DNA from: Bradyrhizobium huanghuaihaiense
GTDB lineage: Bacteria; Pseudomonadota; Alphaproteobacteria; Rhizobiales; Xanthobacteraceae
Reading direction: 5' to 3'
DNA length: 64,000 nt
Assembly (NCBI RefSeq): GCF_007830635.1
Contig: NZ_VLLA01000011.1
Coordinates: 124,001 to 188,000 of the forward strand
This document shows positions 34,463 to 42,525 of this stretch, piece after piece. Both the position numbers and the translations under genes were made by a program. Numbering within the stretch: the first letter of the stretch is position 1; every line of letters begins with the position of its first letter. The notes under the pieces were generated by a model, which was not told the DNA's origin, did not search any database, and saw nothing but the letters and a program-made list of their open reading frames with translations.

Positions 34463-35497
34463 ATGACCAAGTATAAGCTCGAGTACATTTGGCTCGACGG
34501 ATATACGCCGACTCCGAACTTGCGCGGCAAAACTCAGATCAAGGAATTCGCGTCGTTCCCGACGCTTGAGCAGCTTCCGCTCTGGGGCTTCGATGGCTCC
34601 TCCACCCAGCAGGCCGAAGGCCACAGCTCCGATTGCGTGCTGAAGCCGGTCGCCGTGTTCCCGGACGGAGCGCGCACCAACGGTGTGCTCGTGATGTGCG
34701 AAGTCATGATGCCCGATGGCAAGACCCCGCACGCCTCCAACAAGCGCGCCACCATCCTCGACGATTCCGGCGCCTGGTTCGGCTTCGAGCAGGAATACTT
34801 CTTCTACAAGAACGGCCGTCCGCTCGGCTTCCCCGAGTCCGGCTATCCGGCTCCGCAGGGCCCGTACTACACCGGCGTCGGCTACTCGAACGTCGGCGAC
34901 GTCGCCCGCAAGATCGTCGAAGAGCATCTCGACCTCTGCTTGGCCGCCGGCATCAACCATGAAGGCATCAACGCTGAAGTCGCGAAGGGCCAGTGGGAAT
35001 TCCAGATCTTCGGCAAGGGCTCCAAGAAGGCCGCTGACGAAATGTGGATGGCCCGCTACCTGATGCTGCGCCTCACCGAGAAGTACGGCATCGACATCGA
35101 ATTCCACTGCAAGCCGCTCGGCGACACCGACTGGAACGGCTCGGGCATGCACGCCAACTTCTCCACCGAGTACATGCGTACGGTCGGCGGCAAGGAGTAC
35201 TTCGAGGCGCTCATGGCTGCCTTCGACAAGAACCTGATGGACCACATCGCCGTCTACGGCCCGGACAACGACAAGCGTCTGACCGGCAAGCACGAGACCG
35301 CGCCGTGGAACAAGTTCAGCTACGGCGTTGCCGATCGCGGCGCCTCGATCCGCGTTCCGCACTCCTTCGTCAACAACGGCTACAAGGGCTATCTGGAAGA
35401 CCGCCGTCCGAACTCGCAAGGCGACCCATACCAGATCGCTTCGCAGATCCTGAAGACGATCTCGTCCGTGCCGACCGACAAGAAGGCCGCGGCCTAA
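34463..35497 (+). CDS. glnII: Glutamine synthetase II (eukaryote-like)
   Basis: A 344-residue type II glutamine synthetase, much shorter than GlnA. It makes glutamine from glutamate, ammonia and ATP. Recognisable are LEYIWLDGYTPTPNLRGKT, LWGFDGSSTQQAEGHSSDC, FGFEQEYFFYKNGRPLGFP (metal Glu), INHEGINAEVAKGQWEFQIF, MHANFSTEYMR and, at the C-terminus, ASIRVPHSFVNNGYKGYLED RRPNS region with catalytic arginines. It is not adenylylated; control is transcriptional through the sigma-54 promoter upstream. AGAGAGG precedes the ATG. A strong terminator ends the gene. Confidence 0.97.
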   Translation: MTKYKLEYIWLDGYTPTPNLRGKTQIKEFASFPTLEQLPLWGFDGSSTQQAEGHSSDCVLKPVAVFPDGARTNGVLVMCEVMMPDGKTPHASNKRATILDDSGAWFGFEQEYFFYKNGRPLGFPESGYPAPQGPYYTGVGYSNVGDVARKIVEEHLDLCLAAGINHEGINAEVAKGQWEFQIFGKGSKKAADEMWMARYLMLRLTEKYGIDIEFHCKPLGDTDWNGSGMHANFSTEYMRTVGGKEYFEALMAAFDKNLMDHIAVYGPDNDKRLTGKHETAPWNKFSYGVADRGASIRVPHSFVNNGYKGYLEDRRPNSQGDPYQIASQILKTISSVPTDKKAAA

Positions 35498-35540
35498 GAT
35501 CCTCCCGGCCCGGGCTGGGGGCTGGCCCGGGTTGGCTCAC

Positions 35541-35575
35541 AATCCGCCGGAGCTGCAAGGCTCCGGCGGATTTTT
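35541..35575 (+). terminator. Rho-independent terminator of glnII
   Basis: AATCCGCCGGAGC and GCTCCGGCGGATT form a perfect 13-bp stem around TGCAAG, followed by TTTTT. It starts 43 bases past the glnII stop. Confidence 0.93.
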
Positions 35576-35694
35576 GCATTCTGATGACAGCCATCCCCAA
35601 CGATGCGCGGGGCTGCGCCGCGCGAAATTTGTCCGCCGCCGTCGAAAGCGGGATAGAGTGCCCTGGATGCGCGCTGGGGCCGGGGACACGGCTG

Positions 35695-36396
35695 GTGTTT
35701 GAGGGTTTCTACAAGGTGCGGTTTCAGCTCGGCGACGCCGTCGGCCGGAGCGTGATGCATGCCGGCAACGGCAAGATGCTCGGCGGCAATTCGGCTTTCG
35801 CCCATATCGGCACCTACGAGAAGACCAACGAGGGCGTGGACGTCGTGATCAAGACGGTCCGGCACAATCCCGATCCGAACTACCGCGCCATGGCCGGCAC
35901 TGATGATGCGACCCTGCTGGCGAAGGGCTGGGCCGATGGCGATCTCTATCGCTTCAAGGGCGAGCTGAAGGAACTGCCGGGCGTGCCGTTCCAGTCGGTG
36001 ATGACGCCGATCACGGAGGACGAGGTGCCGATCGCCGGCGGCGTCGGCGAGGGCGGCATCGCTGACGGCCTCTACTCGGTGCATCTGCGCATGCTCGACG
36101 GCATCGACGGCGGCCTCACCGGCGTGGTGCTGCTCAACCAGGGCCGCATCCTCGGCGGCGATGCGGCGTTCTACTATCTCGGCAGCTACACCGCCGCGAA
36201 GGGCCGCTGGAAGGGGCAGATCCTCAACCAGGAGCACACGCCCGCCAAGGACGATCCGATCTTCGGCGGCCACGAGGTCGGCATCGGCTTCTCCGGCAGC
36301 TATGACGCCGAGGAGGCGGTGCTGGAGGCGACGGCGCTTGCGGGCAAGCGATCCTTGCGCCTCACCGCCGCGCTCAAGCTGATGCACCGCGCCTGA
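35695..36396 (+). CDS. GrlR-like protein with two tandem GrlR domains, paralogue 1
   Basis: About 233 residues made of two related halves. The first half has FEGFYKVRFQLGDAVG and GNGKMLGGNSAFAHIGTYEK; the second repeats this as ADGLYSVHLRMLDGIDGG and NQGRILGGDAAFYYLGSYTA. Each half resembles GrlR, the small regulator of type III secretion first described in enteric pathogens. It ends LAGKRSLRLTAALKLMHRA. A close paralogue is at 38993. The start is uncertain: GTG 35695 aligns with the paralogue, but an ATG in frame at 35584 is possible. No type III secretion genes are in the window, so function is open. Confidence 0.78.
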   Translation: MFEGFYKVRFQLGDAVGRSVMHAGNGKMLGGNSAFAHIGTYEKTNEGVDVVIKTVRHNPDPNYRAMAGTDDATLLAKGWADGDLYRFKGELKELPGVPFQSVMTPITEDEVPIAGGVGEGGIADGLYSVHLRMLDGIDGGLTGVVLLNQGRILGGDAAFYYLGSYTAAKGRWKGQILNQEHTPAKDDPIFGGHEVGIGFSGSYDAEEAVLEATALAGKRSLRLTAALKLMHRA

Positions 36397-36416
36397 ACGC
36401 TTTTCCGGGAATTCAC

Positions 36417-37103
36417 ATGGCAAACACCATCCGCATGCTTTCGACGCTCGGCCTGGCGGGCGCGATGCGCAGCCTGTCCTCCGCCTTCGAGACCGCCAGC
36501 GGCATTCATGTCGATGCCGACTTCGCGCCGACCCTGGCACTGCTCAAGCGGCTGCGCGAGGGCGAGGCCGCCGATCTCGTCATCCTCACGCGCGAGGGGC
36601 TCGACGAGGTGATCGGCGAGGGCCGCGTCGTTGCCGAGAGTGCAGCCGATCTGGCGCGCTCCTATGTCGGCATTGCCGTGCGGGCAGGGCAGGTGCATCC
36701 TGATATCGGCAGCGAAGCCGCGCTGCGCCAGAGGCTGCTCGCCGCGCGGTCCGTTGCCTATTCGCGGCTCGGTGCGAGCGGCGTGTACTTCGCCCAGCTG
36801 ATCGTGCGGATGGGGATCGCGGCCGAGATCAATGCCAGGGCCACCATCGTCGAGCAGGGTTTTACGGCAGAGCGGCTCGTCAGCGGCGAGGCGGACCTTG
36901 CCGTGCAGCAGATCAGCGAGCTGAAGCAGGTCGGCGGCATCGAGGTGGTCGGCCCGATCCCGCATGAGCTGCAAACGCCCGCCGTCTTTTCCGCCGGCCG
37001 CATGGCGAACGCGAACAATGCCGTCGCGGCCGACCGGCTGCTGCGATACCTGGCCTCACCGGAGGTCGTTCCTGTCCTCCGACAATCCGGGCTCGAGCCT
37101 TGA
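36417..37103 (+). CDS. ModA-like substrate-binding protein without signal peptide
   Basis: A 228-residue protein of the type II periplasmic-binding fold: IRMLSTLGLAGAMRSLSSAF at the N-terminus, FAPTLALLKRLREGEAADLVILT and SRLGASGVYFAQLIVRMG in the middle, closing with NNAVAADRLLRYLASPEV. These match the molybdate-binding ModA-like family seen in rhizobia. No signal sequence is present, so it may act in the cytoplasm or be exported otherwise; no ModB or ModC follows. Twenty bases after the GrlR-like gene and overlapping the next possible start, it is probably in one operon with both. Confidence 0.82.
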   Translation: MANTIRMLSTLGLAGAMRSLSSAFETASGIHVDADFAPTLALLKRLREGEAADLVILTREGLDEVIGEGRVVAESAADLARSYVGIAVRAGQVHPDIGSEAALRQRLLAARSVAYSRLGASGVYFAQLIVRMGIAAEINARATIVEQGFTAERLVSGEADLAVQQISELKQVGGIEVVGPIPHELQTPAVFSAGRMANANNAVAADRLLRYLASPEVVPVLRQSGLEP

Positions 37104-37126
37104 ATTTGCCGGAGCGGGGACGCAAC

Positions 37127-37957
37127 GTGTCGTCCATGCGAACTCATCTCCTCGCCATCGCCGTCGCACTCGCCGCGCCCCTCGCAGCTCACGCGCAATC
37201 GGCCGACCTCGTCCTGTGCGAGCGGGTTGCGGCCGATCCCAGCGATCCCGACAAGCCGGCCGACGTGAGGGGCGTTGCGGAGATTGCTGCCTCCGACGTT
37301 GCGACCGCGATCAAGTTCTGCAGGCAGGCCGCACCGTCATCGCGCCGCGCGATGTTCGCGCTGGGGCGCGCCTATGCGGCCAACCGGCAGACGGCGGAGG
37401 CGATCGCCGCCTGGCGCAAGGCGGCCGACAAGGGATCGAGTGCGGCGATGGTCGAGCTCGGCGTGCTCTACGGCACCGGCGCCGGCGTCGCCAAGGATGA
37501 AGCGCAGGCGCGCAAATTATTCGAGAAGGCGGCGCAAGCCGGTAATCCCCGCGGCGTCAGCAACCTTGCCGCGCTCGGCAGCGCAGGTGGCGCAGCGCCG
37601 GCCGATCCCGCCCAGGCCCGCGCGCTGCTGGGCAAGGCCGCCGAGACCAATGCGGAGGCGCAGTACCAGCTCGGCCTGATGCTGTCTGAAGGCGATGGCG
37701 GCGCGAAGGACGACGTCGCGGCGCGCGCGCTGTTCGAGAAGGCGGCGGCGCAGAACCATCCCGGTGCGCTGGAGCGGATGGGCGCCTTCGCGGAAGGCGG
37801 CCGCGGTGGGCCCAAGGACAAGGACGCCGCAAAGGCCTATTACGAGCGCGCCGCAGCGCTCGGCGACGACGATGCCAAGAAGGCGCTGGAGCGCATTCGC
37901 TGTCCCTATGCGATCAAGGACAAGCAGGGCAAGCTCGTCACCACGCTGTGCTTCTAA
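37127..37957 (+). CDS. Exported Sel1-repeat protein
   Basis: About 276 residues. After a signal peptide (THLLAIAVALAAPLAAHAQ) come a cysteine-flanked segment (LVLCERVAADP ... IKFCRQAAP) and about five Sel1-like helical repeats, each with A-x-x-x-L-G-x-x-Y and G-x-x-x-D-x-x-x-A patterns, for example SSAAMVELGVLYGTGAGVAK and AEAQYQLGLMLSEGDGGAKD. Such repeats mediate protein contacts. GTG 37127 has GGGGA at good spacing; ATG 37136 is the alternative, and the frame is open back to the overlap with the preceding stop. The protein ends with a third cysteine (LVTTLCF). Confidence 0.83.
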   Translation: MSSMRTHLLAIAVALAAPLAAHAQSADLVLCERVAADPSDPDKPADVRGVAEIAASDVATAIKFCRQAAPSSRRAMFALGRAYAANRQTAEAIAAWRKAADKGSSAAMVELGVLYGTGAGVAKDEAQARKLFEKAAQAGNPRGVSNLAALGSAGGAAPADPAQARALLGKAAETNAEAQYQLGLMLSEGDGGAKDDVAARALFEKAAAQNHPGALERMGAFAEGGRGGPKDKDAAKAYYERAAALGDDDAKKALERIRCPYAIKDKQGKLVTTLCF

Positions 37958-38040
37958 AGCGCGATGAGATCGCGCTTAGATTCTTTGTTTGAGCATGATC
38001 TTTTCGGAAAGCCGCTGCACACTTTTCCGGATCATGCTCT
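37957..38040. repeat. Palindromic element with GAGCATGATC ends, likely transcript terminator
   Basis: First a short hairpin, AAGCGCGAT-GAG-ATCGCGCTT, begins in the stop of the Sel1 gene. Then GAGCATGATC at 37991-38000 is mirrored by GATCATGCTC at 38030-38039, with inner CGGAAA/TTTCCG arms. It separates two converging genes. Elements with GATCATGCTC ends are widely seen between rhizobial genes. Confidence 0.8.
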
Positions 38041-38043
38041 AGC

Positions 38044-38502
38044 TCACTTCATGTAGTAGGCGAGATTGTTGCGGGCGTCGCGATAGGTGGTATCGAGAAA
38101 GTCGGGATACTCGGCGGCGGCCTGCGCCACGGCGCGCACGACGCAGGCCCAGAAATCGCCGTCCCATTTGAAATGCGCTTCAGTCGCGCTCTCGAACTTG
38201 ACGGCGGTGATGATGGCCTTCCGGATCGCATCGTCGTCGGCATACGGATGGGCCCGCTTCACGTAGCCGAACATCGGTCCCTCATGGGCGTGGTCGCGAT
38301 CGTAGCGGTATTTCTCCGCCATCTGCTGCGGCGTCAGGGTGCGGTTGATGCGGACCTCCTCGGCGGTCGGGCGCCCCTCGATCGAATCCAATCGGTAGCG
38401 CCAGCGCCAGAGTTCGAAGGCGGCATCGAGCAGCGGCTGCTTCGCCGCACTGGCGATGAATTCGGCGATCTGCTCTTCGGGGGATGGCTCTGTCTGCTGC
38501 AT
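38044..38502 (-). CDS. Hypothetical soluble protein (152 aa)
   Basis: No family recognised. From ATG 38502 (AAGG five bases upstream) the protein begins QQTEPSPEEQIAEFIASAAK and is helical and charged throughout, with a tryptophan-rich block (AAFELWRWRYRLDSIEG) and FKWDGDFWACVVRAVAQAAA. No membrane segment. Its stop lies four bases from the palindromic element shared with the converging Sel1-repeat gene. Good codon use supports a real gene. Confidence 0.68.
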   Translation of the reverse strand: MQQTEPSPEEQIAEFIASAAKQPLLDAAFELWRWRYRLDSIEGRPTAEEVRINRTLTPQQMAEKYRYDRDHAHEGPMFGYVKRAHPYADDDAIRKAIITAVKFESATEAHFKWDGDFWACVVRAVAQAAAEYPDFLDTTYRDARNNLAYYMK

Positions 38503-38598
38503 GCGCCTTGGTCGCAAGCTTGCGCCTGACGGTTCGAAGCAGGGGAGGAACCGGCTCCGGCGCCGGTCGTTGAACCCCGATCAGCAGGAGGCCCGATC

Positions 38599-38748
38599 AT
38601 GATCCGCAAACTGGCATCCGGCGAATACCGCCTCTATTCACGCAAGGTGAATCCGAAGACCGGCAAGCGCCGCAACCTCGGCACCTTCAGGAGCCGCGCG
38701 GCGGCCGAGAAGCACGAGCGCGAGGTGCAGTATTTCAAGCGTCACTGA
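38599..38748 (+). CDS. Small basic protein (49 aa), function unknown
   Basis: A 49-residue frame with AGGAGG followed by eight bases and ATG, as good a ribosome site as any in the window. The sequence is very basic: RKLASGEYRLYSRKVNPKTG, KRRNLGTFRSRAAAEKHERE, ending VQYFKRH. The strand-turn-strand-helix pattern (YRLYSRK..GKRRNLGTF..AAEKHE) is like the N-terminal arm domain of phage integrases, so DNA binding is conceivable. The gene lies alone before the second GrlR-like gene. Confidence 0.75.
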   Translation: MIRKLASGEYRLYSRKVNPKTGKRRNLGTFRSRAAAEKHEREVQYFKRH

Positions 38749-38992
38749 GGCCCCAAAGCAAAAAGTCGAAAAACAACCCCATGCACAGTAGGCGGGGCAC
38801 TGAAATCACAGCGAAATCCCGGTCTGCTGATTTTACGAAATCAATTTGACCCGTCGGGCAAAACAGGGGCATAATGGCACCATGGCAGAGCGCGGCCTCC
38901 CGGGGAGCCCTGCGCGGAAAAGCCGGGTGGAATCGGTGCGGCAGCAGTGCTAGGTAGCCGACGATTCCTTTTGATTTTGCGGGCGAATTGCG

Positions 38993-39697
38993 TTGCTGGA
39001 CGGTCTCTACAAGGTTGAATACGGCGTCAACGATGCGGTCGGCTGCAGCATCATGTGCCTGCATGACGGCAAGATGCTGGGCGGCAATTCGGGTTTTGCG
39101 CATCTTGGCACCTATGTCGAGCGCGACGGCGAGATCATCGCCGAGGTCATCACCGAACGGCACAACCTCGATCCCAACTACAAGCCGCTGATGGGGGCGG
39201 ACGTCGCCAAGATCGGGGCGCGCGGCCGGCTGCACGGCAACGAGATCCGTCTGCAGGGCGGCGCGGACACCATGCCGGGCGCCCATTTCTGGGCCAACAT
39301 GACGCGGCTCGACGACGGGGCGCTGCCGCCACGCGGTGCGATCGGGCCGGGCGGTATCGCCAACGGGCTCTACGGAATGGGCCTGCGCGCGCTCGACGGC
39401 GTCGATGCCGGCCTGTCCGGCGTGATGCTCCTGATCGACGGCCGCATTCTCGGAGGCGATGCGTTCTTCTATTATCTCGGCTCCTATTCCTCGGCGGACG
39501 GCCGCTGGAAGGGCGAGATGCTCAACCAGGAGCACACGCCGGCGAAAGGCGAGAACCCCGTGTTCGGCGGCTACGAGGTCGGGATCGGCTTCTCCGGCAC
39601 CTGCACGGAAGACAGCGGCGAGCTCGAAGGTATCGCGCTCGCCGGCAAGCGCAGCCTGCGGCTGGCAGCTTCGCTCAAGCTGATGCGGCGGGCTTAG
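38993..39697 (+). CDS. GrlR-like protein with two tandem GrlR domains, paralogue 2
   Basis: About 234 residues, similar throughout to the protein at 35695. First half: DGLYKVEYGVNDAVGCS and HDGKMLGGNSGFAHLGTYVE; second half: ANGLYGMGLRALDGVDAG and IDGRILGGDAFFYYLGSYSS, then LNQEHTPAKGENPVFGGYEV. It ends LAGKRSLRLAASLKLMRRA. A TTG codon at 38993 is the only usable start after an in-frame stop at 38972; no ATG is available, so start and expression level are doubtful. A fragment of a third copy survives at 46960-47023. Confidence 0.75.
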   Translation: MLDGLYKVEYGVNDAVGCSIMCLHDGKMLGGNSGFAHLGTYVERDGEIIAEVITERHNLDPNYKPLMGADVAKIGARGRLHGNEIRLQGGADTMPGAHFWANMTRLDDGALPPRGAIGPGGIANGLYGMGLRALDGVDAGLSGVMLLIDGRILGGDAFFYYLGSYSSADGRWKGEMLNQEHTPAKGENPVFGGYEVGIGFSGTCTEDSGELEGIALAGKRSLRLAASLKLMRRA

Positions 39698-39852
39698 GGG
39701 CGCACACGCATTGGCATAGGGTATCCGCTTGGTGAACTGAAGCAGGCCTCACGCCTCGCCCAAGCCAATCTCAGCAAGTGACCCGTTTCGGACATTCTCT
39801 CAACGGCCGGCGAGCTGAATAGCGCCGGCCGGCCTTGGGCATCATGCATCGC

Positions 39853-40771
39853 TCACGGGCGAACGCGGACGATCGTATTCCCCTTGCGCCGCCCGGTCGG
39901 ATTCAAGGCGGCGACCGCATCGTCGAAGGTCGAGACCTTGCCGATGTTCGTCCGCAGTCGTCCGTCGCGCACCCGCTGGACGATCTCACTCAGTTGGGAA
40001 CGATCGGGCTCGACGACAAAGTCGAGTGCCAGTCCGTCGGAGGGCCGCGCCTCGGCCCGGCCCGACGATGGTGACCAGTATTCCTCCGGCTCGTATCAGT
40101 CCTGCGGACCGCTTCTGGATGTCACCGCCGATGACATCGAACACCACATCGACTTTGCCGACGTCTTCCAGGGCGTCGTTGTCGAGATCGACGAACTCCT
40201 TCGCGCCGAAGTCGAGCGCCGTCTGACGGTCGGCGGCGCGTCCGGAGCCGATGACGTGGGCGCCGGCCTCTCGTGCGAGTTGCGTCACCATCGAACCGAC
40301 CGCGCCGGCCGCGCCGTGTGCGAGGACGCTTTGCCCCGCCCGAAGACGGCCATGCTGGAACAGCCCTTGCCATGCGGTCAGGCCCGAGACGGGCAGGCTC
40401 GCGCCTACCGTGAAGTCGACGTCACCCGGCAGCGGCGCGAGGTTGCGTGCCTCGATCGCTATATACTCGGCCAGCGTGCCGTCGCGATACCAGTCCGCGA
40501 GGCCGAACACCCGCTGTCTGATTGACAACCCCGTCGTGCCATATCCGAGAGAGGTGACCACTCCGGCCAGCTCGTGCCCAGGGATCGACGGTGCTCGGTC
40601 GTGCTCGAGGCGATCGGTCCAAGTCGAGGGCCACGTCAGCTCGGTCGGGACAAATCCCGACGCATGAACCTGAACAACGACATCGTTTATCAATGCCTGC
40701 GGCTCGGGCCGGTCGACCAGCTTCATGCCCGCCGTTCCCGCGGCCTGTTCCGTCACAACGATCGCCTTCAT
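39853..40771 (-). pseudogene. Zinc-independent NADP(H) quinone oxidoreductase-type MDR protein, one-base frameshift
   Basis: From ATG 40771 (GAGGAGA upstream) the frame encodes KAIVVTEQAAGTAGMKLVDR, FVPTELTWPSTW, the nucleotide-binding AHGAAGAVGSMVTQLAREAG and KVDVVFDVIGGDI, then loses sense after GGILVTIVGP near 40060. Shifting by one base restores an excellent C-terminus (AEARPSDGLALDFVVEPDRS, then QLSEIVQRVRDGRL, VSTFDDAVAALNPTGRRKG, NTIVRVRP) and stop at 39853. One extra base in the run GGCCCGG near 40057 explains this. Restored length is about 306 residues, normal for medium-chain reductases acting on quinones or enones. Real mutation or sequencing error is not decidable here. Confidence 0.88.
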
Positions 40772-40925
40772 GGGAATATCTCCTCGGTCACTGTTTCTCT
40801 GGTGCAATGGGCGTGTAGCTCACGAAACTCAATATTTCGGGGACCGATTCACTCCGTCGCCCTCGCGCACCCACCTTGTTGAGGCTCTGACCTGATCGCC
40901 TGTGCATACCAACGTTCGGCCGCCA

Positions 40926-41129
40926 TCATCCTGGCCCGCGCCGTTTTCGTCCTGCCCTGATAAGGCGGTCGATCCGAGCATGGATGTCCTTGGTGCGTTC
41001 GGCTGCGGCCAGTGAGCGATGATCAGATAGCGGCTCGACACGCGTGTTGTCCCACAGCACAAAGCGACCTTCGGCCGCTCTGATCACATAGCGTGAGTCC
41101 GCGATAGGATCGCTCATCCTTCTTTTCAA
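40926..41129 (-). CDS. Small hypothetical protein after response regulator
   Basis: A 67-residue frame whose TTG start overlaps the stop of the response regulator gene (TTGA), with GGAG seven bases upstream; an ATG four codons later (41117) is the alternative. The sequence DPIADSRYVIRAAEGRFVLW and the basic C-terminus (IDRLIRAGRKRRGPG) look protein-like. Coupled translation with the receiver protein suggests a partner, but no family is recognised. Confidence 0.55.
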   Translation of the reverse strand: MKRRMSDPIADSRYVIRAAEGRFVLWDNTRVEPLSDHRSLAAAERTKDIHARIDRLIRAGRKRRGPG

Positions 41130-41527
41130 TGCTGTTCTCCAACGGCAGAACGCAGGAAGGTCGATCCGTTTTCACCGTACCGGCGAACAAAAATTGTCTC
41201 GATCGCTTTGCCGAGCTGCTCGATTAAGAACGGCTTTCGTAGTACCGGGCAGCAGCGGAAAGGCTCAGGCAGTGCGGGAGATACGTAGCCGGTCGCAAAC
41301 AGAAACGGCAGCTTGCGTCTCTCAAGGACGTCGACGATGGGTAGAATGAGCTGCCCATTGATGCTGACATCGAGAATGGCAAGATCGAACCGAGACGACT
41401 CGGCTATGGGACGAGCGTCTTCGATGCTCCCCGCTTCTGCGACGACGCGATGGCCAAGTTCTTCGACCATTTCAGCGATCATCATTCGGATGAGCGCTTC
41501 GTCTTCGACCAAGAATATGTCCAGCAT
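41126..41527 (-). CDS. Single-domain response regulator (receiver only)
   Basis: A 133-residue CheY-like receiver. The acidic pair is in IFLVEDEALIRMMIAEMVEE, the phosphorylated Asp in FDLAILDVSINGQ, the conserved Thr in LPFLFATGYVS, and the Lys in CCPVLRKPFLIEQL. There is no output domain, so it must signal through a partner, as in rhizobial phosphorelays with HWE/HisKA_2 kinases that feed such small receivers. No kinase gene is near. Start at 41527 follows the receiver boundary; upstream in-frame sequence looks non-coding. Confidence 0.88.
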   Translation of the reverse strand: MLDIFLVEDEALIRMMIAEMVEELGHRVVAEAGSIEDARPIAESSRFDLAILDVSINGQLILPIVDVLERRKLPFLFATGYVSPALPEPFRCCPVLRKPFLIEQLGKAIETIFVRRYGENGSTFLRSAVGEQH

Positions 41528-42070
41528 AACGCACTCGGACCTAGATCCCTCCCCGCCCAGCGAAGCAGTACAAGACAGCCCAGAAGCACACACGATCAAT
41601 AGCGCGCCGCAGTCAACTGGCTGCGCGTTTGGGTGCACTTCACGTCAGCAATCGTGGAAAGAGTGTGCCGAGCGACGGCATGGCCTGCCCCACTTGGTGG
41701 ATGCAGATACTTCGGTGCCTCGCTCCTTTCGGCAGCTATCAGGCACGCAATTCGCTCGACCGGTGCAGAGAGGCTACTCCGTCTTCTGTCGAACGCCTAA
41801 CGAATAACGACGGCGCGTATGCATGTTGGGGCAAAGAATACCTGACAATAAGTATCAGTCCGCTGCCCTCGCATAGGTTCACTCGCGAAGAGGGCTGCCG
41901 GCCGCATCAATGCAACCTGCGATTTCGCCACCTCTTTTATAAGGAGCCGCTCGTGCCGGGTTCTACTGGTGGCGTGGCATGAACGGCGCTTTGGTTCGAG
42001 GTCGCCAAGTTTGTGCACACTGAACTTTCGGCATCGAGCCCCGTTGTTGTTCATCGCCAAACTCGATGCT
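41528..42070. other. Non-coding stretch upstream of first leader
   Basis: About 540 bases with no supported gene; base composition is less GC-rich than the flanks. Near its end an 8-bp inverted repeat, GCATCGAG (42031-42038) and CTCGATGC (42062-42069), stands directly before the first leader and could form an upstream hairpin of the same RNA. Confidence 0.55.
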
Positions 42071-42126
42071 GGCATTGGCGACTGAGAGACTGGTGCTCCC
42101 GCCCCCAAAGAAATTGGGTTGCGAGC
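42071..42126 (+). promoter_or_regulatory. Repeated 5' leader, copy A
   Basis: Contains GGCGACTGAGAG and GGTGCTCCCGCCCCCAA. CCCAA (42104-42108) can pair with TTGGG (42114-42118) and outer GCTC (42095-42098) with GAGC (42123-42126), so the stem reaches the base before the ATG at 42127 and covers the ribosome site GCGAG. Confidence 0.65.
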
Positions 42127-42291
42127 ATGTGCGAAAAGTGCCTCGAGTTAAATGAGAAGATCACGCACTATCGCCGAATTGCAGAGGCGTTTCCGTTCGA
42201 CACGCTTACGGCCGATCGTATTGCAAGCGAAATCTGCAACCTTGAGCACGCACGGGTCTCGGCGCATGCCCTTGTACCGCCCCCCAAATAA
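42127..42291 (+). CDS. Small MCxKC protein (54 aa), function unknown
   Basis: A 54-residue protein starting MCEKCLELNEKITHYRRIAE. The CxxC at the very N-terminus may bind metal, and the rest is a predicted amphipathic two-helix hairpin (TADRIASEICNLEHARVSA), followed by VPPPK. A related but broken gene lies at 44133 (MCNKC...). It sits directly behind leader copy A, with the ribosome site inside the leader hairpin. Not recognised as a characterised family. Confidence 0.68.
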   Translation: MCEKCLELNEKITHYRRIAEAFPFDTLTADRIASEICNLEHARVSAHALVPPPK

Positions 42292-42343
42292 GGCCGCCTC
42301 AGCGGTGTCTTTCGAGGTCTGCGCAGGCGACTCAAACCGTCGG

Positions 42344-42484
42344 ATGAGCAGACTGGCGAATTTATGCCAAGCGCTCGCTTTAGCCGTAGGGTACCAGGCG
42401 GCTGAGATTGATCTCGCTAATTGCTTAGAAGGCTGCTACACCGTTCGCATCACCGCGCGCTACGTGGCTGTTATCGGTGACTGA
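42344..42484 (+). CDS. Possible small protein (46 aa)
   Basis: A short frame, RLANLCQALALAVGYQAAEI then DLANCLEGCYTVRITARYVA, ending VIGD with its TGA inside leader copy B. The residue pattern is protein-like (helix followed by a strand pair, three cysteines), but the ribosome site is weak. It may be a gene whose 3' end overlaps the leader or a chance frame. Confidence 0.33.
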   Translation: MSRLANLCQALALAVGYQAAEIDLANCLEGCYTVRITARYVAVIGD

Positions 42485-42525
42485 GAGCTTTGCGCTCCCG
42501 CCTCAACCCAAGAGAAGGCGGTCAG
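42470..42525 (+). promoter_or_regulatory. Repeated 5' leader, copy B
   Basis: TTATCGGTGACTGAGAGC then TTTGCGCTCCCGCCTCAA. CCGCC at 42498-42502 pairs with GGCGG at 42517-42521, overlapping the ribosome site AAGG seven bases before the ATG at 42526. Confidence 0.68.

Noticed and set aside
35695..39697. Type III secretion island suggested by GrlR-like genes
   Set aside because: No secretion apparatus, effector or chaperone genes are present in the window.
41629..41982. 117-codon frame in the gap upstream of the first leader
   Set aside because: Uneven composition, no ribosome site and no recognisable fold; taken as non-coding.
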